Position numbers and translations under genes: made by a program. Below are positions 11,086 through 23,116 of a stretch of DNA of 64,000 nt, piece by piece. Origin of the DNA: Calycina herbarum (Eukaryota; Ascomycota; Leotiomycetes; Helotiales; Pezizellaceae); assembly GCA_001414485.1 (NCBI GenBank), contig LLEY01000087.1, positions 62,001-126,000 of the forward strand, given 5' to 3'. Numbering within the stretch: the stretch's first letter is position 1; each line of letters begins with the position of its first letter. Below the pieces are notes generated by a model. That model made no database searches. It saw only the letters and a program-made list of their open reading frames with translations, and was not told the origin of the DNA.

Positions 11086-11178
11086 TACTATCCCCCCCCT
11101 TAAGTAAATGTAAGCGCACGGCCGCTGTGCCATACTAAATGTCTGTGCACTCTACATTTACTTAAGGGGGGGATAGTA
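11086..11178. mobile_element. About 93-bp palindromic mini-element with poly-C/poly-G TIRs
   Basis: Left arm tactat, eight C, ttaagtaaatgta; right arm is the reverse complement with seven G. Together they form inverted repeats of about 27 bp around a loop of about 40 bp. Both outer ends are TA. This looks like a very small MITE of TA-inserting type, or a stable hairpin. The one-base difference in C/G run length is the only mismatch seen in the arms. Confidence 0.65.
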
Positions 11179-12314
11179 AAAGAGCTATCTCGATGACAAT
11201 CGGACTAAAAGCTTTGCCGCTGTGACCTGCATAACTCACTCTGTACGAGCTGCACCTCAATTGAGTTCAAAAAATTCCCACTTACTCTAAACGCGGAGTT
11301 TTTGTTCAGAGAGTGAATCTTCCAAATACCGATCGAGTGAGTGAATCTGAGAACATTCAACTCCAATTAGAGACTTATTCACATATCCAATTCAATCCCC
11401 ATGTGTTTTAACAATAGATACTCGTGGGGTCGTTGCTTCGAGATTCCTGCGGTTGTCAGCAGTGCGACATAGAAATCGGAATGCCTATTGGATAATCGCG
11501 AGACAATTCACAGTCGAGGTAGTATTATTCAGGTACCCGTGTGTATTCCCCCGTAAGGCACAACTTAACCCCACGCGCTACTAAATGAAGAAGTAAGCAT
11601 TCAGAGGCTTAGTGTTATTTTGCAGCAAGTGTGCAGGTAAGATCCCAACTTCTGCTTCAACCAGTTTCTAGTCCGGCATTCATTCTTCTGAAGTTTAACG
11701 TAGAGATTGTTCTGAGCCCGGCGAGAAATCCAAGACTGAAGCTATTCAGAGTTCCGCTTACTGACAAGCTTCTCTGAACGTTAAAGAGCTTGTTGCGTTC
11801 GCGCATCTAGGAGAAATCCCCTTGCAGCTTGCAGACTTTTAACCTTCATGAATCCACGTTTAATTCCGCGTTTTGGAAGGTTTATTTTGCAAATTACTTT
11901 ATAGTAATACGTACGCCAAAACAGTGCATTTCTCCGGGCTCTGCCGACTTCCATTCTTAGGCGGGCCTCCTCCAACATTTCCTCCCAACAAATCAAATTG
12001 ACGAAGCGCAAAATCGCCACGCTACTCGACCTCCAACCAATACTACAGCAGTGTCTACCAATTTTTGATCTCGGGCGAAACTCGTATCCGAACTCCCAAA
12101 AACAAGCAGATGACGAATTGAAGATTGAAATAGAGAACGTTGCTCATTCCAAGAGAATGCCCCCTTATATCCACCAACACAACGTCATGATGAAGCTTTC
12201 CACTTGGCCGCCATTATTTATGAACAAGTAGCTCGCAGTATTTGCTTGGGTGATAGGAGATGAGAAAGGAACGAAAAACTTCGACTACCCTTGGAGCCAA
12301 ATGACAAGTGTAGC
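11179..12314. other. Long non-coding stretch
   Basis: About 1.1 kb of ordinary base composition with no frame that I can support on either strand. Short frames at 11,781-12,020 (minus) and 11,998-12,231 (plus) have no recognizable motif and overlap each other. Might contain diverged gene remnants. Confidence 0.45.
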
Positions 12315-12616
12315 ATGACTAGGAAAAAGATTGAATTGTTTGGAGAGCTCGATCCTAGGCCGCGATTTCTCATGTCGCCAAGTCGACGTCCTTGGAAGCC
12401 ATATTCTTCGAGTCGTCCAAGACGGCCGGCAGCAAAAAAATCGGGTAAGTCAACGTCCGAGGTAAACACTGTCATAAATCCAGTTTCCCCTCACAACAAG
12501 AACGTTGGCAACGCTCGTACTCCGTACTCGAGGGCCAAAAGGAAAACGCTATCAATGCCGCGGAGGAGGAGCAGTCATCCCGCGTTTTTAAACCAGAAGT
12601 TCTCGGCTCCATTTGA
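12315..12616 (+). CDS. Candidate small hypothetical protein (one intron), weak
   Basis: ATG at 12,315; exon 12,315-12,444, intron 12,445-12,500 (gtaagt..aag, 56 nt), exon 12,501-12,616. Spliced product 81 aa: a basic Ser/Arg/Pro-rich first half (MSPSRRPWKPYSSSRPRRP) followed by an acidic helix-like half (EGQKENAINAAEEEQSSRV). The consensus 5' splice site and the continuous frame across the junction are the only support. It may be the 5' end of a larger gene continuing toward 13,012, since more coding-like sequence follows. I do not recognize the family. Confidence 0.3.
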
Positions 12617-12729
12617 TTCGTCCGGACTTCCAGCTGAAATCTGTCTTTCATGTCTCACCGTCTAAAACTGGACCGCCCCATTGGGTTTGTACACCACAAT
12701 GGAACACCGGTGACAACTCATCGATATTC

Positions 12730-13012
12730 AGAGTATTATTGATCCTCTGCGAATGGAATATATTTCATATGTAAATCTTGTTATACTGTTTTTTGAATGG
12801 TTATCTGCTGGCTCTCCGGTGAGGACGACGATAGTTCGCCTTGTTCCCTCAGTACTTCCCAAATGACGAAATATCCAAGGGTCTTGAATTCAGAAGACCC
12901 CGGTTTTTCGATGCTCTTCGAGCCATGTTTGACCTCGTTGATAGGGCAATGGAATCAAGGCGCACACGGACTCTGCATCAAGTTGGCGATGTGTATATTG
13001 AATTGTGTCCAT
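12730..13012 (+). other. Coding-like segments, possible gene relic
   Basis: If 12,772-12,830 is removed as an intron (gtaaat..gatag), the plus strand reads continuously as IIDPLRMEYIS then FALFPQYFPNDEISK and RRPRFFDALRAMFDLVDR, ending near YIELCP. The amino-acid composition is gene-like, unlike neighbouring frames. No start, stop or family can be assigned, and it may be an internal exon pair of a gene begun upstream, or a remnant. Confidence 0.3.
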
Positions 13013-13301
13013 CATAGCCTAATTCGTGTGTTATTGTTTTCTTTTTTTGCCCAGTTGCCGGTACTTGCAGGTGCCAAATCTAGAGGCGTTTTCTCGACCT
13101 TGACAGTCTGCGCCCGGACCTTAAGCATCATGTCTCCCCAGCGATTGCGTCGTTAGTTTGCCTCTTGTCCTCTTTTTTGTGGCCCTCACACCACTTTCAT
13201 ATATGAACCCAGCAGACTTACGGATAGAAGCTAGGCAAAGGCTAAAGCTCACTGGTAACTCTAGTCTCGGTCCACCAAAAAGATTAATCTTTTGAACCTT
13301 G

Positions 13302-15884
13302 ATGCATCATGCATGCAATCGACGAAAGCCGAGAAGCATGGATATCAGTATCTCAATAGCTATAACCTTGGGGTCCCCGCGCCCTCTTTTGGAATCAGAA
13401 TCTGAAATGACTGCTCGCAAAATGGATCTCCAACAAAGTGACGAATCTAACTGTGGTCAATCATTATACCATACTAAGACATTTGGTCGGAAAAACACCC
13501 GGAATAGTTATTCTCAAGCTCTACATTGCGGATTAACAGCGCAAGGTATGGATTTCAGGAAATGGTATGGTGCCGCCAGGTTTTCGTCGGAATGGGACGA
13601 ACTTCGAAGAGTAGGTGTGACCGTATTCCTTTCGTTTACAGCTTCTAATTCATGTATAGGATTCCGATTTATGGTTCAATAATGGTGATTGCCATGTTCA
13701 TCTGCATGCCAAAGGACAGTCTCAAAGAGCACCAAATTTCCAAGTCCCAATAAAAGCTCTCATGGCAGCCAATGCGGAGCGTCTTCTCGGGAGATGTTTA
13801 GTAGAAAGCGTCGAGGAAGTACCTTGTAGCGACGAGGAATCCAATTTCAGGGCCTCGACACTTGATCTCTATATATCAGCTCCTCCCGATACCGAACGAG
13901 GACAAGCATTCTTATATCACACCGCGACACGCAACTTTTTTGCTTGGGTTTTTAGGAGGTCACTAGTTGGCAGCCACCTTGGGGGTGCATTAGTGGGTTT
14001 GCTGAATAGTATGAATGAATTCAGGTCCGCAGGAGAGGATAACTTACAAGCCATATTTGATTACATGGAAGAGGAGGAATATCTGGATATGAGGAACTCG
14101 CCAGATCATGCATTGGGAGTTCTGTTCTTCGCTGAGCATTTTCAACTCCTGGATATTTGGACTGAAGCATTTGTACATTGCGTTGGAATGTACGAAAGCC
14201 TACCCAGAAGCCCGGGTTTTGAGGTAAGTGCAGACCGTCAAGCAAAGCTTGACATCTTGTCCTGACAATGAAATAGTACATCAGCCAGAATTCTCGTGCG
14301 CTTATAACACGCTCCTTCGCTGAAATGGATATGCGACTAGCTCTCTGCAGTCAAAAACTGGGAACGTTCCTTTCGGACGAGCTGTCCGATGCCTACTTGG
14401 GTATCCCCTCAAGTGCAAAGAATCATCTCGAAAAATTTAGGTCCTTTCTCCATACTTTATACATTGCCAAACTTGGTTATTACCCCCCAAGCATTGACTA
14501 TGGGATCGGTGTCTTTCCAAAGAGTATTCTAAATCAAATGGTTTCAGATTTCAAGAAGCTTTACGAGTTTCTAGTCGATACCTCATTCACACCCAGAAAC
14601 TTGATTCCCGCCGCTCAATATGGAGGGATCTGCGTCATGCAAAATGTACAAGCCTTTGACCACTTGTACAAGCACGCTCCACTGGATCACCCGCTTCCTC
14701 TTCTACCCCAAATAACAGAGTATGAGTACAAAAAATCAGTAGGAAAACTCAGGAGAAGATTGAGTTTACCAAACACAAAGAGTACACCAGACAAGCGACT
14801 TCTTACTTGCGCAGCTTTGCTAAAAGCTACGAATTGGGACAAGTCTAATTTGAACGAGTGCTCGATAGTGAGAGCATATCGGGGATTTGAAAGGGATTGT
14901 GTTTTCTCATCGCCAATCGATAAGCACGACACATTGTCACAAACAGACGGCCGAAAAGTACGATGGCTATTGATTTATTCGATCCTCCAAACTTTGATTT
15001 CTGCAACCGACATCCCTCAACAAGTTCGCGACACACAAAACGTTCAGTACAATCTATGTGTAACGACACCCGGATCACCACCTTGGGACCAACCATCACG
15101 ACCATGTGAAGTACTTTATCGGTTACGAACAGGTCAACCCGAGCAAGAAGACGAAGATTTCACAAAAATTGAAACAGGGAGGAGGACCGCCAGTTTGGAA
15201 CTCAAACCAGATATCGACTACCAGGCCATTCAACGAAAAAATCAACATTCTCGTGCAAAGAGCGATAATACCAGCACAATATTGAGAAGCAACTCCTTCA
15301 AATCGAGAACTAGTACAATCAGAAGAGCACTTAGTAGCCTTGGAAACATGCCAGAACTTCAACATCCCAAACCAAGCCGTATCTCTTACCATGAAATCGT
15401 TGTTCATGGATACGGAAATGGCACCAACGATGTCAAATTTACCGATGTATCTACCACGACAATCCCCGAAGTTGAGGAACCGCAGCCGAAAAGTCCTGCC
15501 GAGTCGCAAATATCAATCTCTGAGAAAACCATGTCTCGATGGTCTCACACTTCTGAAGAGGATGATGAGACGCATAGTTCGACAGGCAGTTCTTATTCGG
15601 CAAGTGGGAGTGATTCTTTTTCCAGCATTGACCTGACTAAGGAATCAATTAACAAATTTATCAACACCAATAGAGGTGTTAGCGTTTTGGGACTCGCCAG
15701 AGCACCGAGTACTGTGTACTCTGCTAGCATTTACGAGGACAATGAAGAGAAGATGGCTTTGGAACCTGCACCGCTACAACTACGCATGGCGACACCGGAA
15801 AAGCTTTTACAGGTTCCTCAGCATATTAACAATCTCGAAAGTTTGGGTATTAACAGGGAGTTGGAGGAGTATTTGGATGCTTAG
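13302..15884 (+). CDS. Conserved fungal protein of the DUF8004 type
   Basis: Three exons, 13,302-13,610, 13,660-14,223 and 14,277-15,884 (introns 49 and 53 nt), 826 aa. The diagnostic block lies across intron 1: GMDFRKWYGAARFSSEW, then WDELRR joined to DSDLWFNNGDCHVHLHAKG, matching the start of a widespread ascomycete family of unknown function with a globular N-terminal half. From about residue 460 the protein becomes Ser/Thr-rich and disordered (STGSSYSASGSDSFSSIDL) and ends in NRELEEYLDA. No membrane segment or catalytic motif seen. The start is uncertain: ATG 13,302 is the first in frame, but a start at 13,338 is possible because the first 80 residues are poorly constrained. DUF assignment is from memory of the family pattern. 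Confidence 0.8.
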
Positions 15885-16495
15885 AATGGAAAACTGTACA
15901 GAGTAGGATTTCTTTTATTTCGCTTTTGTCGATACCCAGGCTCCGACGTTCGTTCGACTTTTAGAAATTTATTCAGCGCTGGGTGCTGGTTGTTGTTTGG
16001 GTATAATATCTAGTTGCAGATCTGTGTTTGTATATTAGAAGATAGTGAAATTGTTGATGACTTCCTTTAAATTTGAGGACTTCACAACACCTGCATGGCA
16101 ATCCTCTCCAGGTCTTGTAATTTACCATACTGGTTTGGCTGACTTCCAAACTTCAATGCTTGAAATGATAGTAGTGTTTTCTCCTATTTTCGATTCTCGC
16201 TTACAAGTTACAACGAGCAAAATGGGTCTGTTCCGGCTTCACATCATGAAACATTGAGAACTGTGAATGGCAGAAACTCTATCTTGCACTAATCGAAAGT
16301 GAATCTGGAAACCAAACAATTCGAAAGGAGATAATTTTCATGATCTCAGGACTTCGCTACCAGTAGATGTCTCAGCGGTGAAGGGTGGTGCACTCAAAGA
16401 CCCCTGTCTCAAGAAAGTTCTAGGCTCGCGTCTCCAAACGCCCTCAAGCCCTCAGAAATCGAGAACCCTCCATAATTCCACAAACTCCACAAACA
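15885..16495. other. Intergenic region before dynactin p62 gene
   Basis: About 600 bp holding the 3' end of the DUF8004-type gene and the presumed promoter of the dynactin gene. No repeat or convincing frame seen. Confidence 0.5.
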
Positions 16496-18304
16496 ATGGC
16501 CGACTTCAAACCCTACACATATTTTCAATGTCCCTGTACGGATTCCTTCCTCCCCGTCCGAAACGTAGGCTCCGAATCGCCCACCGCCGTCTCCGAAACC
16601 TCAGAGCAGGACGATCGAACCTTTGATCCTAGAGCCCCGCGATCGAATTATAGTTTATACCCGTTGGAGCACTTGTTGTATTGTGAGGATTGTCATCAGA
16701 TTAGGTGTCCAAGATGTGTGTTGGATGAGATTGTTACGCATTATTGTCCGAATTGTTTGTTCGAGGTTCCGAATAGTATTGTGAAGAGTGAGGGGACTAG
16801 GTATGGCTTTACGGGAGTTTGGGGAAGGGGGGATGTATGCTAATAGGTTGGCAGATGTACGAGGAGTTGTTATCAATGCCCTGTTTGCATTGCGCCTCTC
16901 TCTGTCAGTGCCGTCGAACCACAACCTGAAGGGCTTGGGGCAGAAGATACTGCCCATGTAGGGCAATTCGTGTTGAACTGCGCATATTGTCTATGGAGCT
17001 CCAAGGATATTGGCATATTTTTTGATAAACCGAATGCGATTTCTGCACAGCTGGGGAAAATAAAGAATGGAGGAGAACAAATGATTACCCCTCGCGACCG
17101 ACGGAAAGACCGCGAAGAACGAACGAGAGAAGCTTCGACGGGACCGAATGTCGATGAGGACGGTGTACAAGAGGAGGATGCCCCGAAATTAGATCCCAAC
17201 GAAGTACTAGACCCCGAAAGTCAGTTCTCGAATCTGAAATCATTTTATCAATCGCAAATCGCAGAGGCGTCTCCGACAAGTGCTTTGGGGTTTGCGGGCG
17301 GTGATTATGGCTATGGATCACCAGGAGCATTAACACGAATAATGGGACTTTATACAGGAGGTAACTTCGCAGATAAAAAGGTCAAAAGCAAGAAAGCGAA
17401 TTTCCGAGAAGCACGGGATGCTCTCGAAGGTCTACAAATTGTCGACCCCGCGAAGGAAGGAGAGACAATCAAGAAACTCCAAGAAGAAGGCTGGGCAGGC
17501 ACATCATCCCTAAATCAAAAAGCAGAACAACTCAGCACAGCACCTTTCGTATCAGATCTCCGACCCATTGCCTACGTCCTCCGAACCAAGCGTTCAAAAC
17601 GCTGCAAAACCTGCCGTCACATCCTCTCGAAACCTGAATCCAAAGTCCAAACCACGCGTTTCCGAATCCGTCTCGTAGCACTAAACTACATCCCCTCTGT
17701 ATCAATCAAACCTCTCCAACCCCTCGCCCCCTCTCAACGCACCCTCCTCACCCCTCTTAAGCCAACCCAATTCCTTCTCACATTCAAAAACCCCCTCTTC
17801 GAGAGCGTAAAAGTCAACATCGCGACCCCCGCTCAAACGCCAGGCCGTTTCGCAAGCAAAGTCACAGTCCTCTGCCCGCAATTCGAAGTAGGAGCCAACA
17901 CCGACGCCTGGGAAGAAGCCCTCCGTGAAGGCGGCAAAGGAACAGGGGGTGAAAAACGACGTACAAAAGCCGAAGCACACGAAGGACAAGCACAAGCAGA
18001 AGCAGGGAAAGTATGGGAGCGGGGTAGGAATTGGGTCAGTGTTGTAGTAGAAGTTATACCTGCTTCCCTTCGTATCGAGGAACCGGATTTCTTGAAAACA
18101 GAGGAGCAGAAGAAGGATGGGGGCCCGTTGAGGGAGGATGAGGATGTGGTTGAGATTCCGGTTTTTGTGAGGGTGGAGTGGGAGGCTGATGCTGCGCAGG
18201 ATGATGCAGGGGGTTTGGCTTCTATGAGGGAGAAGGATGGGAGGGAGAAGAGGGAACTTGCTTACTGGTGTGTTTTGGGGGTTGGGAGGACGGCTCAGGA
18301 TTAA
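16496..18304 (+). CDS. Dynactin subunit 4 (p62)
   Basis: Two exons, 16,496-16,800 and 16,855-18,304, with a 54-nt intron (gtatgg..gctaat..gcag); 584 aa. The N-terminus is the cysteine-rich zinc-binding region characteristic of dynactin p62: CPC, CEDCHQIRCPRC, YCPNC, then across the intron CTRSCYQCPVC and CAYC. A later CKTC pair lies near residue 400 (RCKTCRHILSKPE). The rest is a beta-rich domain with a charged insertion (EGGKGTGGEKRRTKAEAHEG). In animals and filamentous fungi p62 sits at the pointed end of the dynactin Arp1 filament and helps dynein bind cargo and reach nuclei and hyphal tips. All cysteines expected are present; no decay. It is read divergently from nothing and lies tail-to-tail with the RPS7 gene. 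Confidence 0.9.
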
Positions 18305-19084
18305 GAGGGGAAAACTGGAGAGGCATACGGGATTTTAGGAGCGCAATATACCCATTTGATATTTGCAAATACAATATATTATTCTTGACATTTTCAATAC
18401 TCCTTGCTAAAAATAGTGATTTTGTTCAAGGCGACAATGCTGATATAGACTGAACAGTTGCTTTGCTGCAGTCAACCCTTCTGCTCCGGTGGCTTGGGGA
18501 TGAATTGCTAGAAATCATAATATCCATTGAGAGAAACGCCGGCAGTGAGACAATAATCAACTTCAAAGGAAACAGGAATCTAATAACAATTCCCAAGGCT
18601 AGAGGGATGATTAATCTTGCTTCAATCCAAGCAACAAATTTGAGGATACTTCTTTTGATTAGATGGTTTGGGGATACATCAATTTCTAGAAGAACAGGGT
18701 ATATAAGACAGCCGAGCTAGCATAAAAGCCTCGGTGCAATTTGTTAGGAATCGCGATACTAGAAATACTGGAATGGTATGCTCCATTAGTTTGGCTCTAA
18801 GTAAAGAATTCAATGTTAGATAGCCTGGGAAGAACTGGGGTTCGAGATGAACAGTCATACACAAGACATGCTTAGATGGAATCACATTGGCATTTTAAAA
18901 AAGCAATTGCTTGCAAGGTGTGGTTTTGAAATTTCGTGATGCTCTGGCAGCATGCGTGGTATTCGCAAGCCTATCTGAAAACCTGGCTACGCCTATATCG
19001 AAGATACAAACCAGGCAAATTGGTCCCAATACCCATCCATTTTGCACCCAACCATGTAAGACTTTTTTTCCACACGCTCAACCT
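18305..19084. other. Convergent intergenic region between dynactin p62 and RPS7
   Basis: About 780 bp receiving the 3' ends of two convergent genes. Moderately AT-rich; no repeat, RNA gene or convincing frame seen. Confidence 0.5.
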
Positions 19085-20043
19085 CTAATACTCAGAAGCA
19101 CCACCTTGTGGGAACTCGAAAGCGACACCACGGCCAGTCAACTTTCGGTAAACCTCAGAGTAAGTGTCGAGTCTGTGATCAACACCTCCCTTCTCCTTCT
19201 CGTCAAGAACAACCTTCAAAGTCTTGCTTCCATCTTCCTTGGTGCGGAGACGCTTGCCGACAATCTCAACTGGGAAAACGAGATCGGTGAGGATGGCATC
19301 GTGGACGGCGGTGAGTGTTCGGGAACGAGGTCTCTTTTGGGTGAGGGATGTTCGGGATCGATTGGATCGCTTTGGACGGGGTAGGATACGGCGGGAAGCG
19401 AGGATCAAGACGTGACGATCGGAGAACTTTTTCTCGAGCTCACGGGTGAGACTATATTCACTTAGCTGGGGTTACAAGTGCATGGAATTAGGAATACATA
19501 CCGTTGCTGCACCTTGTGGAAACCTTGAAGGGATGGGACGGGGACAAAGATGACAATAGCCTTCTTGCCGTGGCCAACTTCAATCTACAAAGCGATCAAA
19601 GTCAGCATGCGATCTCCACGTTTTGATCGTTTCCATATTTCAGGAAAGGAAGAAAAACAGTGGTCCGCAGCCCGTCCGATTCCACAACTTCAGATCACCG
19701 GACGCTCAAAATATACCAAAAGCCAAGTCTGATATCCTCATCATTCTGTATCTCAAGCTTGAATTGATAAAAAACAGGGTTTCCTGTACAATTGACGCCG
19801 GCGCCCGAGTCGTTTGTTCGTGCGTGTGTAGCTGCGTGCCAGAATGCTTCCTCCTGTGTATATATATCGAGGTTAGATGGAGCTTACCTCTTTCGCAGAA
19901 ACGAATTGGAGTGGTCGGAGAGCAGCCTTGAGGTCGGAGGTGTTGGTCTCGAGGTCGTAGAGAGCGCCAGCAATGCTGGTCTCGAGCTCCGATGGCTTTT
20001 GGCGCGAAGCGCTGTTGGCTGCGATCTTGTTAATGGCAGACAT
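19085..20043 (-). CDS. RPS7: 40S ribosomal protein S7 (eS7)
   Basis: Three exons, complement of 19,888-20,043, 19,502-19,584 and 19,085-19,451, giving 201 aa, the normal eS7 length. Start [14 protein letters not shown]; joined across intron 1 as [16 protein letters not shown] and across intron 2 as [14 protein letters not shown]. The C-terminal region has the family-typical [19 protein letters not shown] and ends [11 protein letters not shown]. eS7 is part of the small ribosomal subunit. Intron 1 is 303 nt, much longer than other introns in the window (49-140 nt), as is common for ribosomal protein genes, and intron 2 is 50 nt. An upstream in-frame ATG at 20,151 would add 36 residues absent from the family and is rejected as start. 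Confidence 0.95.
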
Positions 20044-20485
20044 TTTGGCGGTGGTTGTCGTGGAAAGTTTCGAGATGGAAGCATTCGCGACCGGGACTTT
20101 TTGCAAAGTGTTTCGCTTAGCGCATTGTGGGCGCGCTAACGATGGCCCCATATTTCCACGTGATATTCCTCTGTTCCTTCCATTTTGGGACTTTCATTTG
20201 AGCAACAAAAGGCAGAGAAGAAAATTTGCATCGATGGTTAATAGATGTTAACTGTATTCAAACCTTCACTGCCTTTTCGCAGTTTTATTCAAAACGGTTT
20301 AATATACCTCTTTTATCACCTGAGAAGTATAGTAAAGTATATTTTATTTCTCTTCTTTGATTCAACTATTATCTTATTCTTAGATACACTAGGCGCTAAC
20401 CCACTGAAAAGCGACAAAGCGGATTAATCAGAGAGCAGGAACAGCGGGAGCTTCTAGAGCGTCTAAGAACTTTTAGTTCTATTTA
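20044..20485. promoter_or_regulatory. RPS7 upstream region, then AT-rich transposon flank
   Basis: 20,044-20,240 is the presumed RPS7 promoter (normal composition); from about 20,280 AT content rises up to the TA insertion site of element K. No individual site is claimed. Confidence 0.45.
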
Positions 20486-22666
20486 GTAACCGACGTCTCT
20501 AGTCAGTGCACGTCCCTGGCAAAAGCCCGCTCTTATCTATTTCATCCTACTACGTGAAAAGTTAAATAAAACAACAACCACACATTAGATTTATATGTAA
20601 TTTAGAATATAAGTTAATAAAAGGTAGTTAATTAGATAATAAGTATAAAAAACTAGCTACGGGCACGAAGTAGTAGCCTAATCTGCTGTCCTAACCTGGT
20701 TTTCTATACTAGAGAGCTAACTACTTAAGCTAGACGTAGAACCTTGAGAATAAGTATATAACTTGGCTTTTTCAGCTCTTTCAGACCCTTTTAAGCTCCT
20801 TTCTTAACTTAGGATATATGTAAAGCAGCCTCTTTAGATAGAGCTTATATACTCTTCTTCTATTTTAAGACTTTAAGAGTTATAGTAGCTAGCTTCTTTT
20901 ATAGCTGAGTTTCTACTCTCTTATCAGCTAATTCTACCTTCTTTCGTTGTCTTATAAGAGTATTAGCCTTCCTTTCTACTCTTCTCTCCTTCTTTGCTTT
21001 ATCTTCAGCCTTTTTCTTCTTATCTATCTTATTCTAATACTCTCGAGCACGTATAACTCTCCTAGAGGAGTATACCTCTACTCCCTTACTAATATTACTA
21101 TAAAGATTAAGTTTCTTACTCTTCTTTCTCTTCTGGTTCTTAAGTATAATAGCTATCTATAGCCCTCGGTTCTTATACTCTAGAATAGAGACTTTACTTA
21201 ACAGCGTTTATATAGAAGAGAAGACCTTACTTACTTTAAGCTTAGACAGTGATCGTTCGAAGTTTAGGTAGATATATCGTATCGCTTTCGTTATAAGAGA
21301 TGTTATAATATCTTTAGTAGTCTCGTAGATTAGTAAAGTAGGCTTTGTTACTTATACGATTATCTTTTCGTCTTATACTAGCTAAATCCTAGCCTTCTCG
21401 AAGATATATATAATATTATATTCTATAAATATAAGATCCTACGCTGTCTTAAACATCGTATAGAAAAACTGCTTTAATATAGAGACTAATCCACCGGCCT
21501 TCTATATAAGCTTCTCTAGTTTATTACTATAGTATAATATAAGAGGTTAGAAAAGACCGACGTTAAGAAGCTATAATCGATATATTATATAAGGCGGTAG
21601 TATTATAATAATAATACGATATTAGTCTACGAAGTTAATAAACTTTATATTAATATATAAGAAGTGACTATCTATAAAGAGAAGTCGATAAGCTCTTACG
21701 CTCTTCGGTTTTATATATAGTTTAAAGACCTTTTCTAGCTACTTTAGGCTAAAGACATTAGACGACCAGCTGTTCTCTAATAAGCCGAAATATACTCCTG
21801 TATATTCTTCGACATTCTCGACCTAGAAGCTTTATAAGTCTCCTAAGCCGCTCTTATAAATAAGAAGTAGTAGGATCGCTTATCCGATAGCTAAGACATA
21901 TACTAGTAGTAAGATAAACTCCCGAGAACCGTTCTACTTATTCTTAGTAACACGACCTGTTTCGTATACTATAAGACTTATAATACGCTTTATCGATCGG
22001 CTAAACCCTATAAGAAACCCCTTCTCGTTAAAGTTATAGATATTATTAGCAGTTATATTATATTTCTTAATAACTCGTATAAGCTAGAGAAACGAGATAA
22101 TATTAGCTTTCTAGGTATAAAGTAAGAATAAGAGAGGAAATAAGAGTAAATACTAAATAGAAGAGCGTAAACATAGGTATATATTCAGCTACAACTCTTA
22201 GGTTCTTAATATTCCTTAGATAGCTACTATGTAACCTGTTCTTATACCTCTAGACAAAGTAGCCAGTCTAGTTCTTTCCTACTTTACTCCTACGTATCTC
22301 TTCTATAAGGTTCTTAATAATAGAAGAAGTTAGTAGCATTCCTCGGTTCGTAAGCTTATTAATCTACTGAATCAAGACTTCCTCTTGCTCTATAGTAAGT
22401 GCTTAGTAGTAAACAGCGGTTGCCTCTCTACGTGTCTTAGTCAAGCCTCTAATCCTCCGTAAGACAGTAGTACGGTCACAGCTATACTTCTTAGCAGCGT
22501 CAGAATAATTCTTAAACTCCCCTCTTTTATATACTACCACCGCTAAGTTGATCTGGTGCGATTTGTCTGCTCCAGCTATAGTTAAAGTAGTAATAGTAGA
22601 GTAAAAAAGAGGGGTTTTGAAGTAGGCTTTTGCCAGGGACGTGTACTGACTAGGGACGTCGGTTAC
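20486..22666 (-). mobile_element. Full-length pogo/Fot1-like transposon K, RIP-mutated
   Basis: TIRs start gtaaccgacgt and match at 20,486 and, inverted, at 22,666; both are flanked by TA. Within the TIR the motif acgtccct is repeated at 17-bp spacing (acgtctctagtcagtgc then acgtccctgg). Total 2181 bp, the size expected for a complete fungal pogo-like element. It lies between the RPS7 gene and the second gene island. Confidence 0.9.
20860..22590 (-). pseudogene. Decayed pogo-like transposase of element K
   Basis: The minus-strand frame begins near 22,590 (ADKSHQINLAVVVYK), a helix-turn-helix with DAAKKYSCDRTTV, then a Tc5-like region. Degraded catalytic motifs follow in order: NNIYNFNEKGFLIGF (first Asp changed to Asn), LLFIDSHFLYI (second Asp kept) and QLLNVGLFQPL (third Asp changed to Asn). 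The C-terminus is Lys/Arg/Glu-rich (REYQNKIDKKKKAEDKAKK). Frequent stops replace Gln; Asp to Asn is also a RIP-type change. Non-functional. Confidence 0.85.
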
Positions 22667-23116
22667 TAAGATACTAACTTAAGAAAAAGTAATATATCAA
22701 CGTAGCTATATCTAGCTTAACTTAGATACTATAAAAAGTGATCTATATAAAAGCTATAGAGTAAGATAAGAGCTATTTAGATATAAACTTCTTTTTTTAA
22801 TAGCGTTTATATAAAAGAGATTAGAGTTATATTAAGTATATTTTTTAAAAAAGAATTAAGAAAAAGTATATATAAAAGTAGTTATATCAACTTTAATTTA
22901 AAAGCTATAATTATATAATATATATAAATATTATAGATTTAGATTATATCTACTTAGATATAAACTCTTTTTTTTAATAGCTCTTATATTAAGTAAGTTA
23001 AAGGGTTGAATAAGTCACAATTGGTGGTTCGGGCTGACTAAGCGCGTCACCCGCCTACTCGAACTACTCTGCGAATTTATAGTGTTTTTACAGATTCTCT
23101 TTGATCGATATTATTA
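22667..23116. repeat. AT-rich spacer with a diverged direct repeat
   Basis: Contains two copies of a motif tagatataaactYtttttt followed by taatagc and ttatat, near 22,777-22,815 and 22,957-22,995, about 180 bp apart. Otherwise AT-rich with no gene. From 23,010 normal composition resumes. Confidence 0.5.

Noticed and set aside
18911..19415. Plus-strand open frames opposite RPS7
   Set aside because: Antisense shadows of the conserved eS7 C-terminal exon.
20947..21162. 71-codon plus-strand frame in element K
   Set aside because: Antisense to the transposase C-terminus of K; hydrophobic composition results from AT-rich decay.
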